A program made the position numbers and the translations under genes. Below are positions 17,843 through 28,135 of a DNA stretch of 64,000 nucleotides, piece after piece (positions within the stretch are counted from its first letter, which is position 1; the number at the start of each line of letters is the position of its first letter). The notes under the pieces are model-generated. The model searched no databases, was not told the origin of the DNA, and was given only the letters and a program-made list of their open reading frames with translations. Origin of the DNA: Sphingomonas sp. PP-CE-3G-477 (GTDB lineage Bacteria > Pseudomonadota > Alphaproteobacteria > Sphingomonadales > Sphingomonadaceae); assembly GCF_003050745.1 (NCBI RefSeq), contig NZ_QAOF01000003.1, positions 248,001-312,000 of the forward strand, in the 5' to 3' direction.

Positions 17843-19109
17843 ACTGGAGTATTACGACGTATTGATCGTCGGCGCGGGCCATGCCGGGGCGCAGGCGGCG
17901 ATCAGTCTGCGCCAGCGCAATCATGGCGGTACGATCGCGCTGCTCGGGGACGAGCCCTCGCTGCCGTACGAGCGACCGCCCTTGTCGAAGGAGTATCTCT
18001 CGGGGGACAAGCCGTTCGAGCGTATCCTCCTGCGCCCCGAAACGTTCTGGGGCGACCGCGGGATCACGTTGCGGCCTGGGCTGACCGTCGCGAGCGTCGA
18101 TGTCGAGGCGCACCGAGTGACGACCGCGACCGGCGGCGTCATCGGGTATGGCACGTTGATCTGGGCCACGGGAGGCGCGCCGCGGCGGCTCACCTGCGCC
18201 GGCCATGACCTCATGGGAGTCCATAGCGTCAGGACACGCGCCGATGTCGACCGGATGATCGCCGAACTGCCCTCGGTCCAGCGCGTCGTCGTGATCGGTG
18301 GCGGCTATATCGGGCTCGAGGCAGCCGCGGTGCTCACCAAGCTCGGCAAGCATGTCACCCTGGTCGAGGCGCAGGACCGCGTACTGGCGCGTGTCGCGGG
18401 CGAGCCGTTGTCGCGGTTCTACGAAGCCGAGCACCGCGCGCACGGCGTCGACCTGCGGACGGGCGTCGCGGTGTCGTGCATCGAGGGGGCGGACTGCGCA
18501 GCATCCGCCGTCCGCCTCGCCGATGGCGAGCTGCTCGAATGCCAGATGGTGATCGTCGGGATCGGGATCGTGCCCGCCGTCGCGCCGTTGCTTGCGGCCG
18601 GGGCCGCGGGGGATAACGGCGTGTTGGTCGATGGCCATTGCCGCACGACGTTGCCCGACGTCTTTGCGATCGGCGACTGCGCGGCCCATGCAAACGCGTT
18701 CGCGAATGGCGCGACGATCCGCCTGGAGTCGGTGCAGAACGCGAACGACCAGGCGACGACCGTGGCCAAGATGCTGACCGGCGCGCCCGAGCGTTATCAT
18801 GCGGTGCCGTGGTTCTGGTCGAACCAGTACGACCTCAAGCTCCAGACGGTCGGATTGTCGACGGGCTACGACGAAGCGGTTTTGCGCGGCGATCCCGCGG
18901 AGCGCAGCTTTTCGGTGATCTACCTGAAAGCCGGACGGGTGATCGCGCTCGACTGCGTCAACCGCGTGCGGGATTATGTGCAGGGCCGCGCACTGGTCGT
19001 CGGGTCGGTGCACGCCGACCCGACAGTGCTGGCTGACTCCATGATCGACCTGAAGACGATCCGCGCTGAGGACGAGGTGATTCTCGATTTCAAGCAACCT
19101 CGCTCATAA
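17835..19109 (+). CDS. FAD-dependent ferredoxin/rubredoxin-type reductase
   Basis: A 424-residue pyridine nucleotide-disulfide oxidoreductase. FAD motif VGAGHAG (12-18), the ERPPLSKEYLSG segment typical of ferredoxin reductases, NAD(P) motif VVVIGGGYIGLE (151-162) and FAD motif DVFAIGDCA are present. Such proteins pass electrons from NAD(P)H to a ferredoxin for a P450 or dioxygenase. No ferredoxin, P450 or dioxygenase gene is in this window, so the partner lies elsewhere. AAGGA at 17824-17828 supports the start, which lies eight bases inside the relic phosphotransferase frame. Confidence 0.9.
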   Translation: MSELEYYDVLIVGAGHAGAQAAISLRQRNHGGTIALLGDEPSLPYERPPLSKEYLSGDKPFERILLRPETFWGDRGITLRPGLTVASVDVEAHRVTTATGGVIGYGTLIWATGGAPRRLTCAGHDLMGVHSVRTRADVDRMIAELPSVQRVVVIGGGYIGLEAAAVLTKLGKHVTLVEAQDRVLARVAGEPLSRFYEAEHRAHGVDLRTGVAVSCIEGADCAASAVRLADGELLECQMVIVGIGIVPAVAPLLAAGAAGDNGVLVDGHCRTTLPDVFAIGDCAAHANAFANGATIRLESVQNANDQATTVAKMLTGAPERYHAVPWFWSNQYDLKLQTVGLSTGYDEAVLRGDPAERSFSVIYLKAGRVIALDCVNRVRDYVQGRALVVGSVHADPTVLADSMIDLKTIRAEDEVILDFKQPRS

Positions 19110-20123
19110 GGCAGGATGAGGACTCGAGTGGTTGTTGAGGGGCAAGGTCGGCGCTTCTTCGCCATCGGTCATCGCGATCGGCAGGATCGTGCCATCGGCG
19201 CCGTAGCGGACGCGGTCGATCGCCACCTGACGTTCACCCTTTAATTGTCCGGGACCCGGTCGCTGATCCCAGCGATGATACACGATCAACCACTCGCCCT
19301 GAGGTGTGCGGATGAAGCTGTGGTGGCCCGGCCCTTGATGCCGCGCATCGCTCGTCAGGATCGCGCCGCGGTATCGCCATGGTCCGACTGGGGAGCGGGC
19401 GGTGGCGTAATGGACCGAATAATCCGGGCGATCCCAATGGCCGTGGCTGTATGACAGGTAATATACGCCGTTCCGCTCATGCAGGAACGCGCCTTCGGTG
19501 AAATTGGCGGGCTGGTCGACCGCAACTTCGCGGGCGAGACTGACCATGTCGCGACCGAGTTCCCAGACGCGCAGCTTCGCGCCGGTGCTGCCGCCTGCAT
19601 AGAGGTAGGCCTTGCCCGAACGCGGATCGACGAACGCCATCGGATCGATCGCCTCGAACTCGCCGTTCGCGCTTCGTCCGCCGGTGACGAATGGACGTCC
19701 GCTGTCGCGATACGGTCCCTGCGGCGCATCGGCGACCGCGACGCCGATCCGGCTCGGTGTCGGATTCTGCGGCCCGACCGAATAATAGATATACCATTTG
19801 CCGCCGCGCGCCGCGACGCCGGGTGCCCAGAGGAAATGCGCCTTCGCACCATCGTCGCCGATCCAGCGGATCTGATCGCGGCGGAGGATTTCACCGTGGC
19901 TGGTCCAGGTCTTTAAATCGCGCGACGAGAAGGCCCCGAACCGGTCCGCCGCCCAGCTTCCGCCGGGGCCGCCGGTCGGGAAGATCCACATCTCGCCATC
20001 GATCATCATCGCGTGTGGATCGGCACCCTGGAACACCGGGTTGCGGGCGATCGCCGCGGTTGCAATGACGAGCGCGACACCGACCGCGCTGACAATCCAG
20101 CGCATTCCGGACCGGCGCATCAT
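19104..20123 (-). CDS. Glycoside hydrolase family 43 enzyme, secreted
   Basis: A 339-residue five-bladed beta-propeller hydrolase with an N-terminal signal segment (residues 1-26). The GH43 triad is visible as Asp35 (QGADPHAMM), Asp160 (EAIDPMAF) and Glu210 (NFTEGAFLHERNG). GH43 enzymes act on arabinan, arabinoxylan or related chains; the exact bond is not clear. The start overlaps the upstream gene's stop (ATGA), and the 3' end overlaps the reductase gene by six bases. Third gene of an operon with a TonB-dependent receptor and a carbohydrate-binding-like protein. Confidence 0.85.
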   Translation of the reverse strand: MMRRSGMRWIVSAVGVALVIATAAIARNPVFQGADPHAMMIDGEMWIFPTGGPGGSWAADRFGAFSSRDLKTWTSHGEILRRDQIRWIGDDGAKAHFLWAPGVAARGGKWYIYYSVGPQNPTPSRIGVAVADAPQGPYRDSGRPFVTGGRSANGEFEAIDPMAFVDPRSGKAYLYAGGSTGAKLRVWELGRDMVSLAREVAVDQPANFTEGAFLHERNGVYYLSYSHGHWDRPDYSVHYATARSPVGPWRYRGAILTSDARHQGPGHHSFIRTPQGEWLIVYHRWDQRPGPGQLKGERQVAIDRVRYGADGTILPIAMTDGEEAPTLPLNNHSSPHPAL

Positions 20124-20668
20124 TGCGCGGGCTGTCCATAGTCGAGCACGAACACCGGCCCGAGATCGAGCACCTGCTTGGCGGAGTCCAGGTGCAGCGC
20201 CGCGTTCAATTGGCGGGGGCCGTAGTCCTGGTCCGCGATGCCCTTCAACTGGTACATCTTCCAGTCCCGGCTAACCTCGAACGGCTGCTCGAAGATTGCC
20301 CTGACGACCGGCGTCGCCTCCAGCTGAACGCGCCCGATCCTGCCGGGTGCGCCATTCTCGGTCTCTTCCGCACGCGCCCAGAAGGCGATGACGATCTGGT
20401 CGCCCTTCCTGACCGGCTTCAGTACCGGGGTGGTCACGCCAACTCGCCAGAAGTCTGTATGCCCCTTCAACGGCACACGAAGCGCCTTGCCGAACTGGAC
20501 GGACTTGTCGGCGCGGACCGTAGGAGTAAGCCGCAACCCGTACGGATTGAGTGCATCCACCCGCGGATCGTTGACGAGCCGGTCCGCCATGCTCGGGGTA
20601 TCTGCCGCCACGATCGGCGACGCCAAAAACGCGGTCAGCCCCAGCGCGGCGAGGACAGTCATTCGCAT
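20120..20668 (-). CDS. Secreted carbohydrate-binding-like protein
   Basis: A 182-residue exported protein (signal peptide about 1-22, ending IVAA). The rest is beta-rich, with DFWRVGVTTPVLKPVRKGDQ, AFWARAEE and a C-terminal AKQVLDLGPVFVLDYGQ. This pattern resembles the CBM4/9-like jelly-roll modules found in front of xylanases, here standing alone. No catalytic residues can be assigned. AGGAG nine bases before 20668 supports the start. It lies 30 bases after the receptor gene and overlaps the GH43 gene, so it probably helps the pair capture a glycan. Confidence 0.6.
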   Translation of the reverse strand: MRMTVLAALGLTAFLASPIVAADTPSMADRLVNDPRVDALNPYGLRLTPTVRADKSVQFGKALRVPLKGHTDFWRVGVTTPVLKPVRKGDQIVIAFWARAEETENGAPGRIGRVQLEATPVVRAIFEQPFEVSRDWKMYQLKGIADQDYGPRQLNAALHLDSAKQVLDLGPVFVLDYGQPAQ

Positions 20669-20698
20669 GATCGTAACTCCTGTGCTCGCTGTGTCAGG

Positions 20699-23539
20699 TC
20701 AGAACCGAAACCGTACGCCGAGCGAATAGGTGCGCTCGAGGTAGAAGATCTGACGCGCGAACTGATCGCCCGCGTCATCGAACTGTCGATAACGACGGAT
20801 CGGATTACCCAGTACGTTGACGATATCGAACGCGAGCGTGACGTTGGGGATCGGCGTTACCGTCGTCGACAGATCGAGCTGGCCACGACCCTTTTCGATC
20901 ACACCGCCAGTACGTTGCGCGCCGTTGGCATCGACGTCGAGCGGCTCCTGGCTGTAATATTGAACGAAGTCGGAGCGGAAATTATATGCGACGCGTGCGG
21001 AGAAGAACGGCCGTTCGTACAACCCGACCAGATTATAGGTCCATTTCGACACGCCGTTGAACCGTTGCTGCTGGCCCGCGACGTTGGGCGAGAGCGCGAG
21101 CGTCGACGCCAAATCGCCCTTGGAATCGACATAGGTGCCGTTTGCCTGCAGCCCGAAACCCTTGGCCCAATCGGGCAGGCCGTCGATATCGAGGAAGCTG
21201 GTGAATCCGACCTCCACGCCCTGGAAACGCGTGGCACCGGTATTCTCGGGCTGTGTGAAACGCACCCGACCATAGGTCGGATCGTTGGTGAAGACGGTGG
21301 TGTTCGAGATGAAGCCTTGCGCATCACGGCGGAAGATCGCGCCGGTCAGCGACCCCGTGCGCGAGAAATACCATTCGAGGCTCGCGTCGTAGTTGTTCGA
21401 GGTCAGCGGCGACAGGTTCGGGTTGCCGGCGTTGATGGTGCGCACGTTGCTGTTGGGGTCGTTGGGGTTGGGCGGATTGTTGGGATCGATCGTTGGCGGC
21501 GATCCCACCGTCAGCGCCGGGTTGAGATCGAAAAAGTTCGGTCGCGTGCGCGTCTGCGTATAGGCGAGCCGCAACTGGAGTTCGTCCGTCGCGGCGATGC
21601 GGGCGCTGACGTTCGGCAGGTAATCGGTATATTCGTTCTTTGCGGTGACCGGCGTGATGACGAAGACGCCGGGACTTGTTTCGTCGCGCAGGAAGCCGCT
21701 GGTCGTGTTCTTGGTACGAACCGCGCGCAGCCCGACCACGCCATCGACGACGACGCTGCCGATGTCGAAGCCGTATTTGACTTGCGCATACCCGGCCAAC
21801 GCCTTCTCGTTCGCGCGGAAATTCTCCGACGGATTGAAGTCCGGCCGTCCTGCGGGGGCACCGTAGAATGTTCGCAAGGCGGCTAGGTTGTTGCGAATGC
21901 TGTTCGACGGGATCGCGGTGAAGGTATGGATCGGGAAGGTGTTGTTGTACCCGAACCCGGCCAGCGTGCTTTCCGTCGTCACCGGCAGCGCAGAAATCGG
22001 CAGCTGTGCGGGCAGGTTGAAGATATAGGGTGCACCGCGATCGCGATTGGCGTCGCGATCATTGTAGCGGACGCCAAACTGGAGACGCCTCAACAGGCCG
22101 TCGCCCATGTCGTACTGAACGTCGGCGCGCGACTGGATGTCCTTGCCGCCGACTTTCAGATGTTCCTGGAAGAAGCCACGGCTGAGATAGTTTGCGGGGT
22201 CGGTAAGATTGAAATTGCCCAGGTTGAAGGTCGGGCCGCCGTCCGTGCCGGGGGATTCGAACACGACGTTGCGTACCGGCGAACTGCGGAACGTATAGTC
22301 GATGTTGATCAGATCGAACGTGTAGGTGCTGTCCGTGTACGCGATGTCGCCCGAGATCTGGAGGTTGTCGTGCTTCCAGATGGCGCCGCCGCCGGCCTGA
22401 TAGGTGTTGGTCGTGCCATTCGCCGAGCCGTAATAGCCGTCCGGTGCATTCGCGCCGGTGACGGTCGCGCTCTGGGCCACGTTCGGGTTGCCGGTGCGCG
22501 TAGTGAGGTTGGTCAACTGGAAGTCGGGGCCACCGAAGATCGGAACGAACATGAACCGGTTCGAGTCTCGTCCGCGATAACCCTGGTAGAGCCCATCCAC
22601 ATAGATTTCGAGTTCGGGCGTGGGCTTCCACTGGAACGCAGCGTTCGCGGAGGGCCGCCAGCGTTTGCCGTAGCCGAGGAAAAGCGACTGTGCGTCCGGA
22701 TAGCGAACGCCACCAGCGGTTCCTGGCGCGTTCGCCGCGTTGGTCGTGCCGATCACCAACGATTGCTCTCGGAGCGAATCCAGGAAGTTGATGCCCACAT
22801 AGGACGCGTTGACGAGCAGGCCCATCTCGCCGATCCCGGTGTTCCAGCGGTCGCTGACGAGGAGATTGCCGTTCCACGACATCTTTCCCGATTGCTGCCA
22901 GTTCACGCCGTTCAACGACCCCGACAATTCGAAGCCGTCAAAGTCGAACGGCCGCCGGCCGCGGACGTTGACCTGGCCGCCGATGCCGCCCTCGATCAGG
23001 TTTGCGGTGCCAGATTTGTAGACTTCGAGCGCAGCCACGGTGCCGGCGGGGAAATCCTGGATCTGGACGAAGCGACCTTCGGCGGTGAAGATTTCCCGGC
23101 CGTTATAGGTAGTGCTGAGATCGGGCAGGCCGCGGACCGTAACGCCGGCCGACTCGCCGCCGCCACGCGAGACCTGCACGCCGGACACGCGGGCCAGTGC
23201 CGACGAGGCAAAGGTGTCGGGCAGCTTGCCGATGTCCTCGGCAACGATGGCGTCGACGATGCCGTCCGAGTTGCGCTTGATCGCCTGTGCCGATTGGAGG
23301 CTGCGACGAAGCCCGGTGACTACGATCTCGCCGTTGTCCTCCTTGGGGCTCTCCTGCAGCGAGGGCTGCGGCGCCGCGGGGTTCGCGTTCTGATCGGAGG
23401 CGGTGGTCGGCTTGGGGAGATCCTGGCCGCCCGCCCTGGTTTTTGCTGTCGATTTGTCGGAGGTCTGTGCAGTGGCGGACGCTGTGGTAACCAGCGCCAT
23501 GGCGGCCACGGACGCGCACAGAAGTGCCTTAGCTTTCAT
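20699..23539 (-). CDS. TonB-dependent receptor (glycan uptake), first
   Basis: A 946-residue outer-membrane receptor. Signal peptide 1-25 (ending TASATAQ), a low-complexity linker, then EIVVTGLRRSLQSAQAIKRN, the plug domain (GIVDAIVAEDIGKLPD, VRGLPDLSTTYNGREIF), a long beta-barrel and the C-terminal aromatic girdle ending YSLGVRFRF. The form matches sugar- or oligosaccharide-specific receptors common in sphingomonads. Together with the two downstream genes it makes an uptake-and-cleavage operon. A GTC-S-GAC dyad lies 83 bases upstream of the start. Confidence 0.92.
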   Translation of the reverse strand: MKAKALLCASVAAMALVTTASATAQTSDKSTAKTRAGGQDLPKPTTASDQNANPAAPQPSLQESPKEDNGEIVVTGLRRSLQSAQAIKRNSDGIVDAIVAEDIGKLPDTFASSALARVSGVQVSRGGGESAGVTVRGLPDLSTTYNGREIFTAEGRFVQIQDFPAGTVAALEVYKSGTANLIEGGIGGQVNVRGRRPFDFDGFELSGSLNGVNWQQSGKMSWNGNLLVSDRWNTGIGEMGLLVNASYVGINFLDSLREQSLVIGTTNAANAPGTAGGVRYPDAQSLFLGYGKRWRPSANAAFQWKPTPELEIYVDGLYQGYRGRDSNRFMFVPIFGGPDFQLTNLTTRTGNPNVAQSATVTGANAPDGYYGSANGTTNTYQAGGGAIWKHDNLQISGDIAYTDSTYTFDLINIDYTFRSSPVRNVVFESPGTDGGPTFNLGNFNLTDPANYLSRGFFQEHLKVGGKDIQSRADVQYDMGDGLLRRLQFGVRYNDRDANRDRGAPYIFNLPAQLPISALPVTTESTLAGFGYNNTFPIHTFTAIPSNSIRNNLAALRTFYGAPAGRPDFNPSENFRANEKALAGYAQVKYGFDIGSVVVDGVVGLRAVRTKNTTSGFLRDETSPGVFVITPVTAKNEYTDYLPNVSARIAATDELQLRLAYTQTRTRPNFFDLNPALTVGSPPTIDPNNPPNPNDPNSNVRTINAGNPNLSPLTSNNYDASLEWYFSRTGSLTGAIFRRDAQGFISNTTVFTNDPTYGRVRFTQPENTGATRFQGVEVGFTSFLDIDGLPDWAKGFGLQANGTYVDSKGDLASTLALSPNVAGQQQRFNGVSKWTYNLVGLYERPFFSARVAYNFRSDFVQYYSQEPLDVDANGAQRTGGVIEKGRGQLDLSTTVTPIPNVTLAFDIVNVLGNPIRRYRQFDDAGDQFARQIFYLERTYSLGVRFRF

Positions 23540-23872
23540 GTCTCTCTCTCCCCTTTAGTGTCGATGGTTTTCCATGCGACTTGGCTTCACGCTAAAATGA
23601 TCCGGCGGGACTGGCAACTGTTTGTCGGACAAGACTGAACGATTCTTCACTCGGTTGTTGGCGATCCGGAACGTGGCTCGCTAGGATGGCGAAAGGCGCG
23701 GCGAACAGCGCTGGGGTGATGCGGCGTATCGTCGAGCGAACGAATGAAACGACCGCGCAACGGGAGAGGAAAGCCAATGAACCAACGCATTTCGGAGCAG
23801 ATGCGCGATCGATCGGGAGGAGCATCTTGCTCCAGTAAGCAGCATCACGGAATTGCTGCGGGCGGGAATGCC
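23540..23872. other. Divergent promoter region of the first receptor and the GH-A hydrolase
   Basis: About 330 bases between two divergent starts. It contains the candidate GntR operator at 23622-23632. In-frame codons upstream of the hydrolase start are open, but they encode no signal peptide and no conserved sequence, so I treat the stretch as non-coding. Confidence 0.55.
23622..23632. promoter_or_regulatory. Candidate GntR/FCD operator, site A
   Basis: TTGTCGGACAA is a palindrome apart from its centre. It shares GTCGGACAA with site B. The form fits the usual GntR-family operator (yGTM-N-KACr). It would control the receptor operon and perhaps the hydrolase on the other side. Confidence 0.5.
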
Positions 23873-25039
23873 ATGCAGATAAAGGCGCTGTATCCAGCCC
23901 TTCTTGCCGCGGTCGTCCTCATAGCCAGTCCCGCCGAAGCACGCGGTCGCTGGACCGAGGGGCAGGCCAAGGGTTGGTATGCCGCACAACCATGGCTGAT
24001 CGGCGCGAATTACGCGCCCGCGACGGCGATCAACCAGCTCGAAATGTGGCAGGCGACAACCTGGGATCCCAAGCGGATCGATTACGAGCTAGGCCTTGCG
24101 CAGGGTATTGGCATGAACACGATGCGCGTGTTTCTCCACGATCAGCTCTGGCAGCAGGACCCGGAGGGCTTCAAGCAACGGATCGACGCGTTCCTGACGA
24201 TTGCTCGGGCGCACGGGATCAAGCCGCTGTTTGTTTTGTTCGACAGCTGCTGGGATCCCGATCCGAAGCTCGGGCCGCAGCATCCGCCGATCCCCGGCGT
24301 GCATAATTCGGGGTGGGTGCAGGGGCCGGGAATGCCGGGCTTGCGCGATCGGGCGCGGTATCCCGGCTACAAGGCCTATGTGCAGGGCGTGATCGGCGCG
24401 TTTGCGAAGGACGACCGGATACTGGGCTGGGACGTGTGGAACGAGCCGGACAATGGCGCCGACCAGTATAAGGGGCAGGAGGGCAAGGAGCCGCTGGTCC
24501 GGGCGATGCTGGCGCAGGTGTTCGATTGGGCGCGCGAGGCCGATCCGGCGCAGCCGCTGACGTCGGGAGTGTGGACCGGCGACGATTGGGCACCGGGCGG
24601 CAAGACGTCGCCAATGGAAGAGCTTCAGCTCGCGCAGTCGGACGTCGTGACCTTCCACGATTATAGCTGGCCGGAGACGTTCGAGCGACGGATCAAACAG
24701 TTGCTCGCCTATAACCGCCCGGTGATCTGCACCGAATACATGGCGCGCGGCAACGGATCGACGTTCGATGGCTCGCTGCCGATCGGCAAGCGTTACGATG
24801 TCGGCATGATCAACTGGGGTTTCGTCGATGGGAAGACGCAGACGCGACTACCGTGGGACAGCTGGCAGAAGCCGTATGTGCTGGTCGAGCCGACGATCTG
24901 GTTTCACGAAGTATTCCAGAACGACGGCACGCCGTATCGTCAGGCGGAGACCGATTTGATCCGACGGTTGAGCGCGGCACCGAAGGGCATCGTACCGACG
25001 GCGCCGTCCGATGGTTCCGCGGTACGTCGCCGGCGGTAA
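23873..25039 (+). CDS. Clan GH-A (GH5-like) glycoside hydrolase, secreted
   Basis: A 388-residue TIM-barrel hydrolase with a signal peptide (MQIKALYPALLAAVVLIASP, cleavage near EARG). The acid/base is Glu191 in GWDVWNEPD and the nucleophile probably Glu288 in VICTEYMARG, as in GH5-type cellulase/xylanase/arabinanase-fold enzymes. I chose the ATG at 23873 because it gives a proper signal peptide; the upstream extension does not. Divergent from the first receptor. The substrate is likely a hemicellulose or arabinose-bearing side chain, judged from the locus. Confidence 0.82.
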   Translation: MQIKALYPALLAAVVLIASPAEARGRWTEGQAKGWYAAQPWLIGANYAPATAINQLEMWQATTWDPKRIDYELGLAQGIGMNTMRVFLHDQLWQQDPEGFKQRIDAFLTIARAHGIKPLFVLFDSCWDPDPKLGPQHPPIPGVHNSGWVQGPGMPGLRDRARYPGYKAYVQGVIGAFAKDDRILGWDVWNEPDNGADQYKGQEGKEPLVRAMLAQVFDWAREADPAQPLTSGVWTGDDWAPGGKTSPMEELQLAQSDVVTFHDYSWPETFERRIKQLLAYNRPVICTEYMARGNGSTFDGSLPIGKRYDVGMINWGFVDGKTQTRLPWDSWQKPYVLVEPTIWFHEVFQNDGTPYRQAETDLIRRLSAAPKGIVPTAPSDGSAVRRRR

Positions 25040-25045
25040 ACGGTG

Positions 25046-25081
25046 TGCAGCATCGCCATCCCGCGGGAGGGCGATGCTGCA
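25046..25081. terminator. Bidirectional terminator
   Basis: TGCAGCATCGCC and GGCGATGCTGCA pair perfectly over twelve bases around a twelve-base loop. The hairpin fills the gap between the convergent hydrolase and dehydratase genes. Confidence 0.75.
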
Positions 25082-25087
25082 TGCGTC

Positions 25088-26890
25088 TCAGTGATTGTCG
25101 CGGGGTAGGCCCATGGTCTGCGCGATCCGCTGGTACTTTTCCGCACCTTCGAGGATTGCGCCCGTTTCCATCTGGCCCACGGTAGCCCGCTGGATTTCCT
25201 GCCAGGGCGTCTGCGAACGCGGATAGGCATAGCCACCTGCTTCGGTCAGCGCGCGGCGGCGCTCGGCGAGGTCCTCGTCCGAGATCAGGACGTTGGCGCT
25301 GCCCTTGGCAAGGTCGATGCGAACACGGTCGCCGGTACGGATCAACGCGAGGCCGCCCATCGCCGCGGCTTCAGGCGAGGCGTTCAGGATCGAGGGCGAG
25401 CCTGAGGTCCCCGACTGGCGACCGTCGCCGATGCAGGGGAGGGCATGGACGCCCTCGCGGATCAGGTACGCGGGCGGCCGCATGTTGACGACCTCGGCGG
25501 CACCCGGATAGCCGATCGGCCCTGCGCCACGCATGAACAGCAAGGTGTCGGTGGTGATCCCGAGCGAGGGGTCATCGATCCGGTGATGATAATCCTCCGG
25601 TCCGTCGAACACAACCGCGGGGCCCTCGAACGCTTCGAGATCGTCCGGGTTGGACAGATAGCGTTCGCGGAACTCGGGGCTGATCACGCTGGTCTTCATG
25701 ATCGCCGAGTCGAACAGGTTGCCGCGCAGCACGATGAAGCCGGCGTCCTCCAGCAGAGGCGTCGCGAACGGGCGGATGACGCGCTCGTCCTCGATCGTCG
25801 CGGTCCGGCAATTGTCGCCGATCGACTTACCGTTCGCGGTCATCGCGTCTTCGTGGATGAGGCCCTGCTTCATCAGTTCGGCAACCACTGCGGGTACGCC
25901 GCCGGCATGATAATAATCCTCGCCCAGATACTCGCCGGCGGGCTGGAGGTTGACCATCAGCGGCACCTTGTGGCCGTGCGTCTGCCAGTCGTCGATCGGC
26001 AGGTCGACGCCGATATGGCGCGCGATCGCGGCGAGGTGGATCGGTGCGTTGGTCGAACCGCCGATCGCCGAATTGACGACGATCGCGTTGTGGAACGCTT
26101 CCTTGGTGAGAATGTCCGACGGCTTCAGATCTTCCGAAACCATGTCGACGATCCGCTTGCCGGTCTTGTACGCGACCTCCTGGCGGTCACGGTACGGCGC
26201 GGGGATCGCAGCCGAGCCGGGCAACTGCATGCCGAGCGCTTCGGCAAGGCTGTTCATCGTCGTCGCGGTGCCCATCGTGTTGCAATAGCCGGTCGACGGC
26301 GCCGACGATGCGACGAGCTTGATAAAGCCCTCGTCGTCGATCGCGCCGGTCGCGAGCAGCTCGCGCGCCTTCCACACGATCGTCCCCGAACCGGTCCGCT
26401 CGCCCTTGTGCCAGCCGTTGAGCATCGGCCCGACCGAGAGCGCTATCGCGGGGATGTTGACGGTTGCCGCCGCCATGAGGCAGGCGGGCGTCGTCTTGTC
26501 GCAGCCGATCGTCAGCACGACGCCATCGAGCGGATAGCCGTAGAGCACCTCGACCAGCGCGAGATAGGCGAGGTTGCGGTCGAGCCCGGCGGTCGGGCGC
26601 TTGCCGGTTTCCTGGATCGGATGGACCGGGAATTCGAGCGCGATGCCGCCTGCCTCACGGATGCCTTCGCGCAGGCGTTCGGCGAGCACGAGGTGGTGAC
26701 GGTTGCACGGGCTCAAGTCGCTGCCGGTCTGCGCGATGCCGATGATCGGCTTGCCCGAACGCAGTTCCTCCAGGCTGAGCCCGAAGTTCAGATAGCGCTC
26801 CAGATAGAGCGCGGTCATGTCGATGTTCTCGGGGTTGTCGAACCACGCGCGGCTTCTGAGCGACTGGGGAAGCTTGGGCATTTCGGTCAT
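25088..26890 (-). CDS. IlvD/Edd-family pentonate dehydratase, probably L-arabonate dehydratase
   Basis: A 600-residue iron-sulfur dehydratase. The three cluster cysteines are Cys62 (SPCNRHH), Cys130 ([10 protein letters not shown]) and Cys203 ([11 protein letters not shown]); [15 protein letters not shown] near the C-terminus is the substrate loop of sugar-acid dehydratases. The length and SIGDNC segment suit the arabonate/xylonate branch rather than IlvD or Edd. It would turn L-arabonate into 2-keto-3-deoxy-L-arabonate. The locus (arabinofuranosidases, arabinose 1-dehydrogenase type enzyme) points to L-arabonate; D-xylonate or D-fuconate are alternatives. The ATG at 26890 gives the family N-terminus although its ribosome binding site is weak. 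Follows galM by 49 bases. Confidence 0.85.
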   Translation of the reverse strand: MTEMPKLPQSLRSRAWFDNPENIDMTALYLERYLNFGLSLEELRSGKPIIGIAQTGSDLSPCNRHHLVLAERLREGIREAGGIALEFPVHPIQETGKRPTAGLDRNLAYLALVEVLYGYPLDGVVLTIGCDKTTPACLMAAATVNIPAIALSVGPMLNGWHKGERTGSGTIVWKARELLATGAIDDEGFIKLVASSAPSTGYCNTMGTATTMNSLAEALGMQLPGSAAIPAPYRDRQEVAYKTGKRIVDMVSEDLKPSDILTKEAFHNAIVVNSAIGGSTNAPIHLAAIARHIGVDLPIDDWQTHGHKVPLMVNLQPAGEYLGEDYYHAGGVPAVVAELMKQGLIHEDAMTANGKSIGDNCRTATIEDERVIRPFATPLLEDAGFIVLRGNLFDSAIMKTSVISPEFRERYLSNPDDLEAFEGPAVVFDGPEDYHHRIDDPSLGITTDTLLFMRGAGPIGYPGAAEVVNMRPPAYLIREGVHALPCIGDGRQSGTSGSPSILNASPEAAAMGGLALIRTGDRVRIDLAKGSANVLISDEDLAERRRALTEAGGYAYPRSQTPWQEIQRATVGQMETGAILEGAEKYQRIAQTMGLPRDNH

Positions 26891-26939
26891 GAGGAGCTTT
26901 CTGGAGATCGGGCTAGAGTTCGATGTCGGCGGGCCGGTA

Positions 26940-28085
26940 TCAGCGGGCGACGGAAACGCGGTAGACCATGCGGTGATGATAGGGTTTGCCGGGATCGACG
27001 CGCGCCGAACCGAATGCAGGCTGGTTGGGGGTATTAGGGAATTTCTGCGGTTCGAGCGCGAGGCCGTCGCCCATCCGGTACACATGACCAGACTTGCCGA
27101 CCAGCGACCCGTCGAGGAAGTTGCCCGAGTAAAATTGTACCCCAGGCTCGGTGGTCAATACTTCGAGCACGCGACCCGATGCCGGGTCCTCGACGCGCGC
27201 GGCGAGCCCTGGCTCGGGCGTTGCGCCCTTGTCGAGCACGAAGTTGTGATCCCAGCCGCGACCGATGACGATCTGCGGATCGCGTCCGTCGCGGATGCCG
27301 TCGGACAACGCGCGTCCCTTGGTGAAGTCGAACACGGTGCCCGCGACCGGCTTTAGTTCGCCGGTCGGGATCAGCGTCGCGTTGACGGGCGTATAGCGCC
27401 GCGCCGGGATCGTCAGCCGCTGGCCGTAGATCCCTGTCGCGGAGCCTTCACCCGCCAGATCGAACAGCGCGTGGTTGGTCAGGTTGACGATCGTCGGTGC
27501 ATCGCTGGTCGCGTCGAAATCGATCGTCAGCGCACCCTTGTCGTCGAGCGCATAGGTGACCTTGACCGACAGCGTGCCGGGATAGCCCTGGTCACCCGCC
27601 GGGCTGGTCAGCGTCATCACGACCTTCGCCTGCGCGCCATTGGTGACGGAGACAATCTTCCACACCAGCTTGTCGAACCCGACCGTGCCGCCGTGCAGCG
27701 TGTTGGTCTTGTCGTTGAGCGTGATCTGATAGGGCTTGCCGTCGAGCGTGAAGCGACCGCCGGCGATCCGGTTGGCATACCTGCCGATCGTCTGTCCCCA
27801 GAAGTTCGGCGCGGTGACGTAGCTTGCGGCATCGTCATAGCCGAGCGTGATGTCGGACGTCTTGCCGTTGCGGTCGGGTGCGTTGAACGACTGGAGCGTT
27901 GCGCCGAGGGTCATGATTCGCGCGCTGACGCCATTGGTGCCGGTCAGCGTGACGGCTTCGATCGCGGTGCCGTTGGGCAATTTGCCGAACGCTTCGCGCT
28001 TGGCCGATGCGGCGTTCGCGGCGTGTGACGACACTATCGTCAACGCGGTGGCCGCGATGATCCCCGACTTTGTGATTGCGCGCAT
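26940..28085 (-). CDS. galM: Aldose 1-epimerase (mutarotase), exported
   Basis: A 381-residue mutarotase with a signal peptide (about 1-25, ending HAANA), so it works in the periplasm. Catalytic residues are His131 (TLHGG), His205 (NLTNHALF) and Glu345 ([10 protein letters not shown]). It converts alpha and beta forms of arabinose or galactose released by the glycosidases. AGGA/GGGA before 28085 fits. It is co-transcribed with the dehydratase and divergent from the sugar importer across the 19-base palindrome of site B. Confidence 0.9.
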   Translation of the reverse strand: MRAITKSGIIAATALTIVSSHAANAASAKREAFGKLPNGTAIEAVTLTGTNGVSARIMTLGATLQSFNAPDRNGKTSDITLGYDDAASYVTAPNFWGQTIGRYANRIAGGRFTLDGKPYQITLNDKTNTLHGGTVGFDKLVWKIVSVTNGAQAKVVMTLTSPAGDQGYPGTLSVKVTYALDDKGALTIDFDATSDAPTIVNLTNHALFDLAGEGSATGIYGQRLTIPARRYTPVNATLIPTGELKPVAGTVFDFTKGRALSDGIRDGRDPQIVIGRGWDHNFVLDKGATPEPGLAARVEDPASGRVLEVLTTEPGVQFYSGNFLDGSLVGKSGHVYRMGDGLALEPQKFPNTPNQPAFGSARVDPGKPYHHRMVYRVSVAR

Positions 28086-28135
28086 TCCGGTTCCCGTCCT
28101 TAATCGCTCGACGCCGTTGACGCGCCTTGTGGGGC

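Noticed and set aside
25445..27037. A 530-codon plus-strand frame
   Set aside because: It is antisense to the dehydratase, which has all its cluster cysteines. The frame is open only because of GC-rich codon bias.
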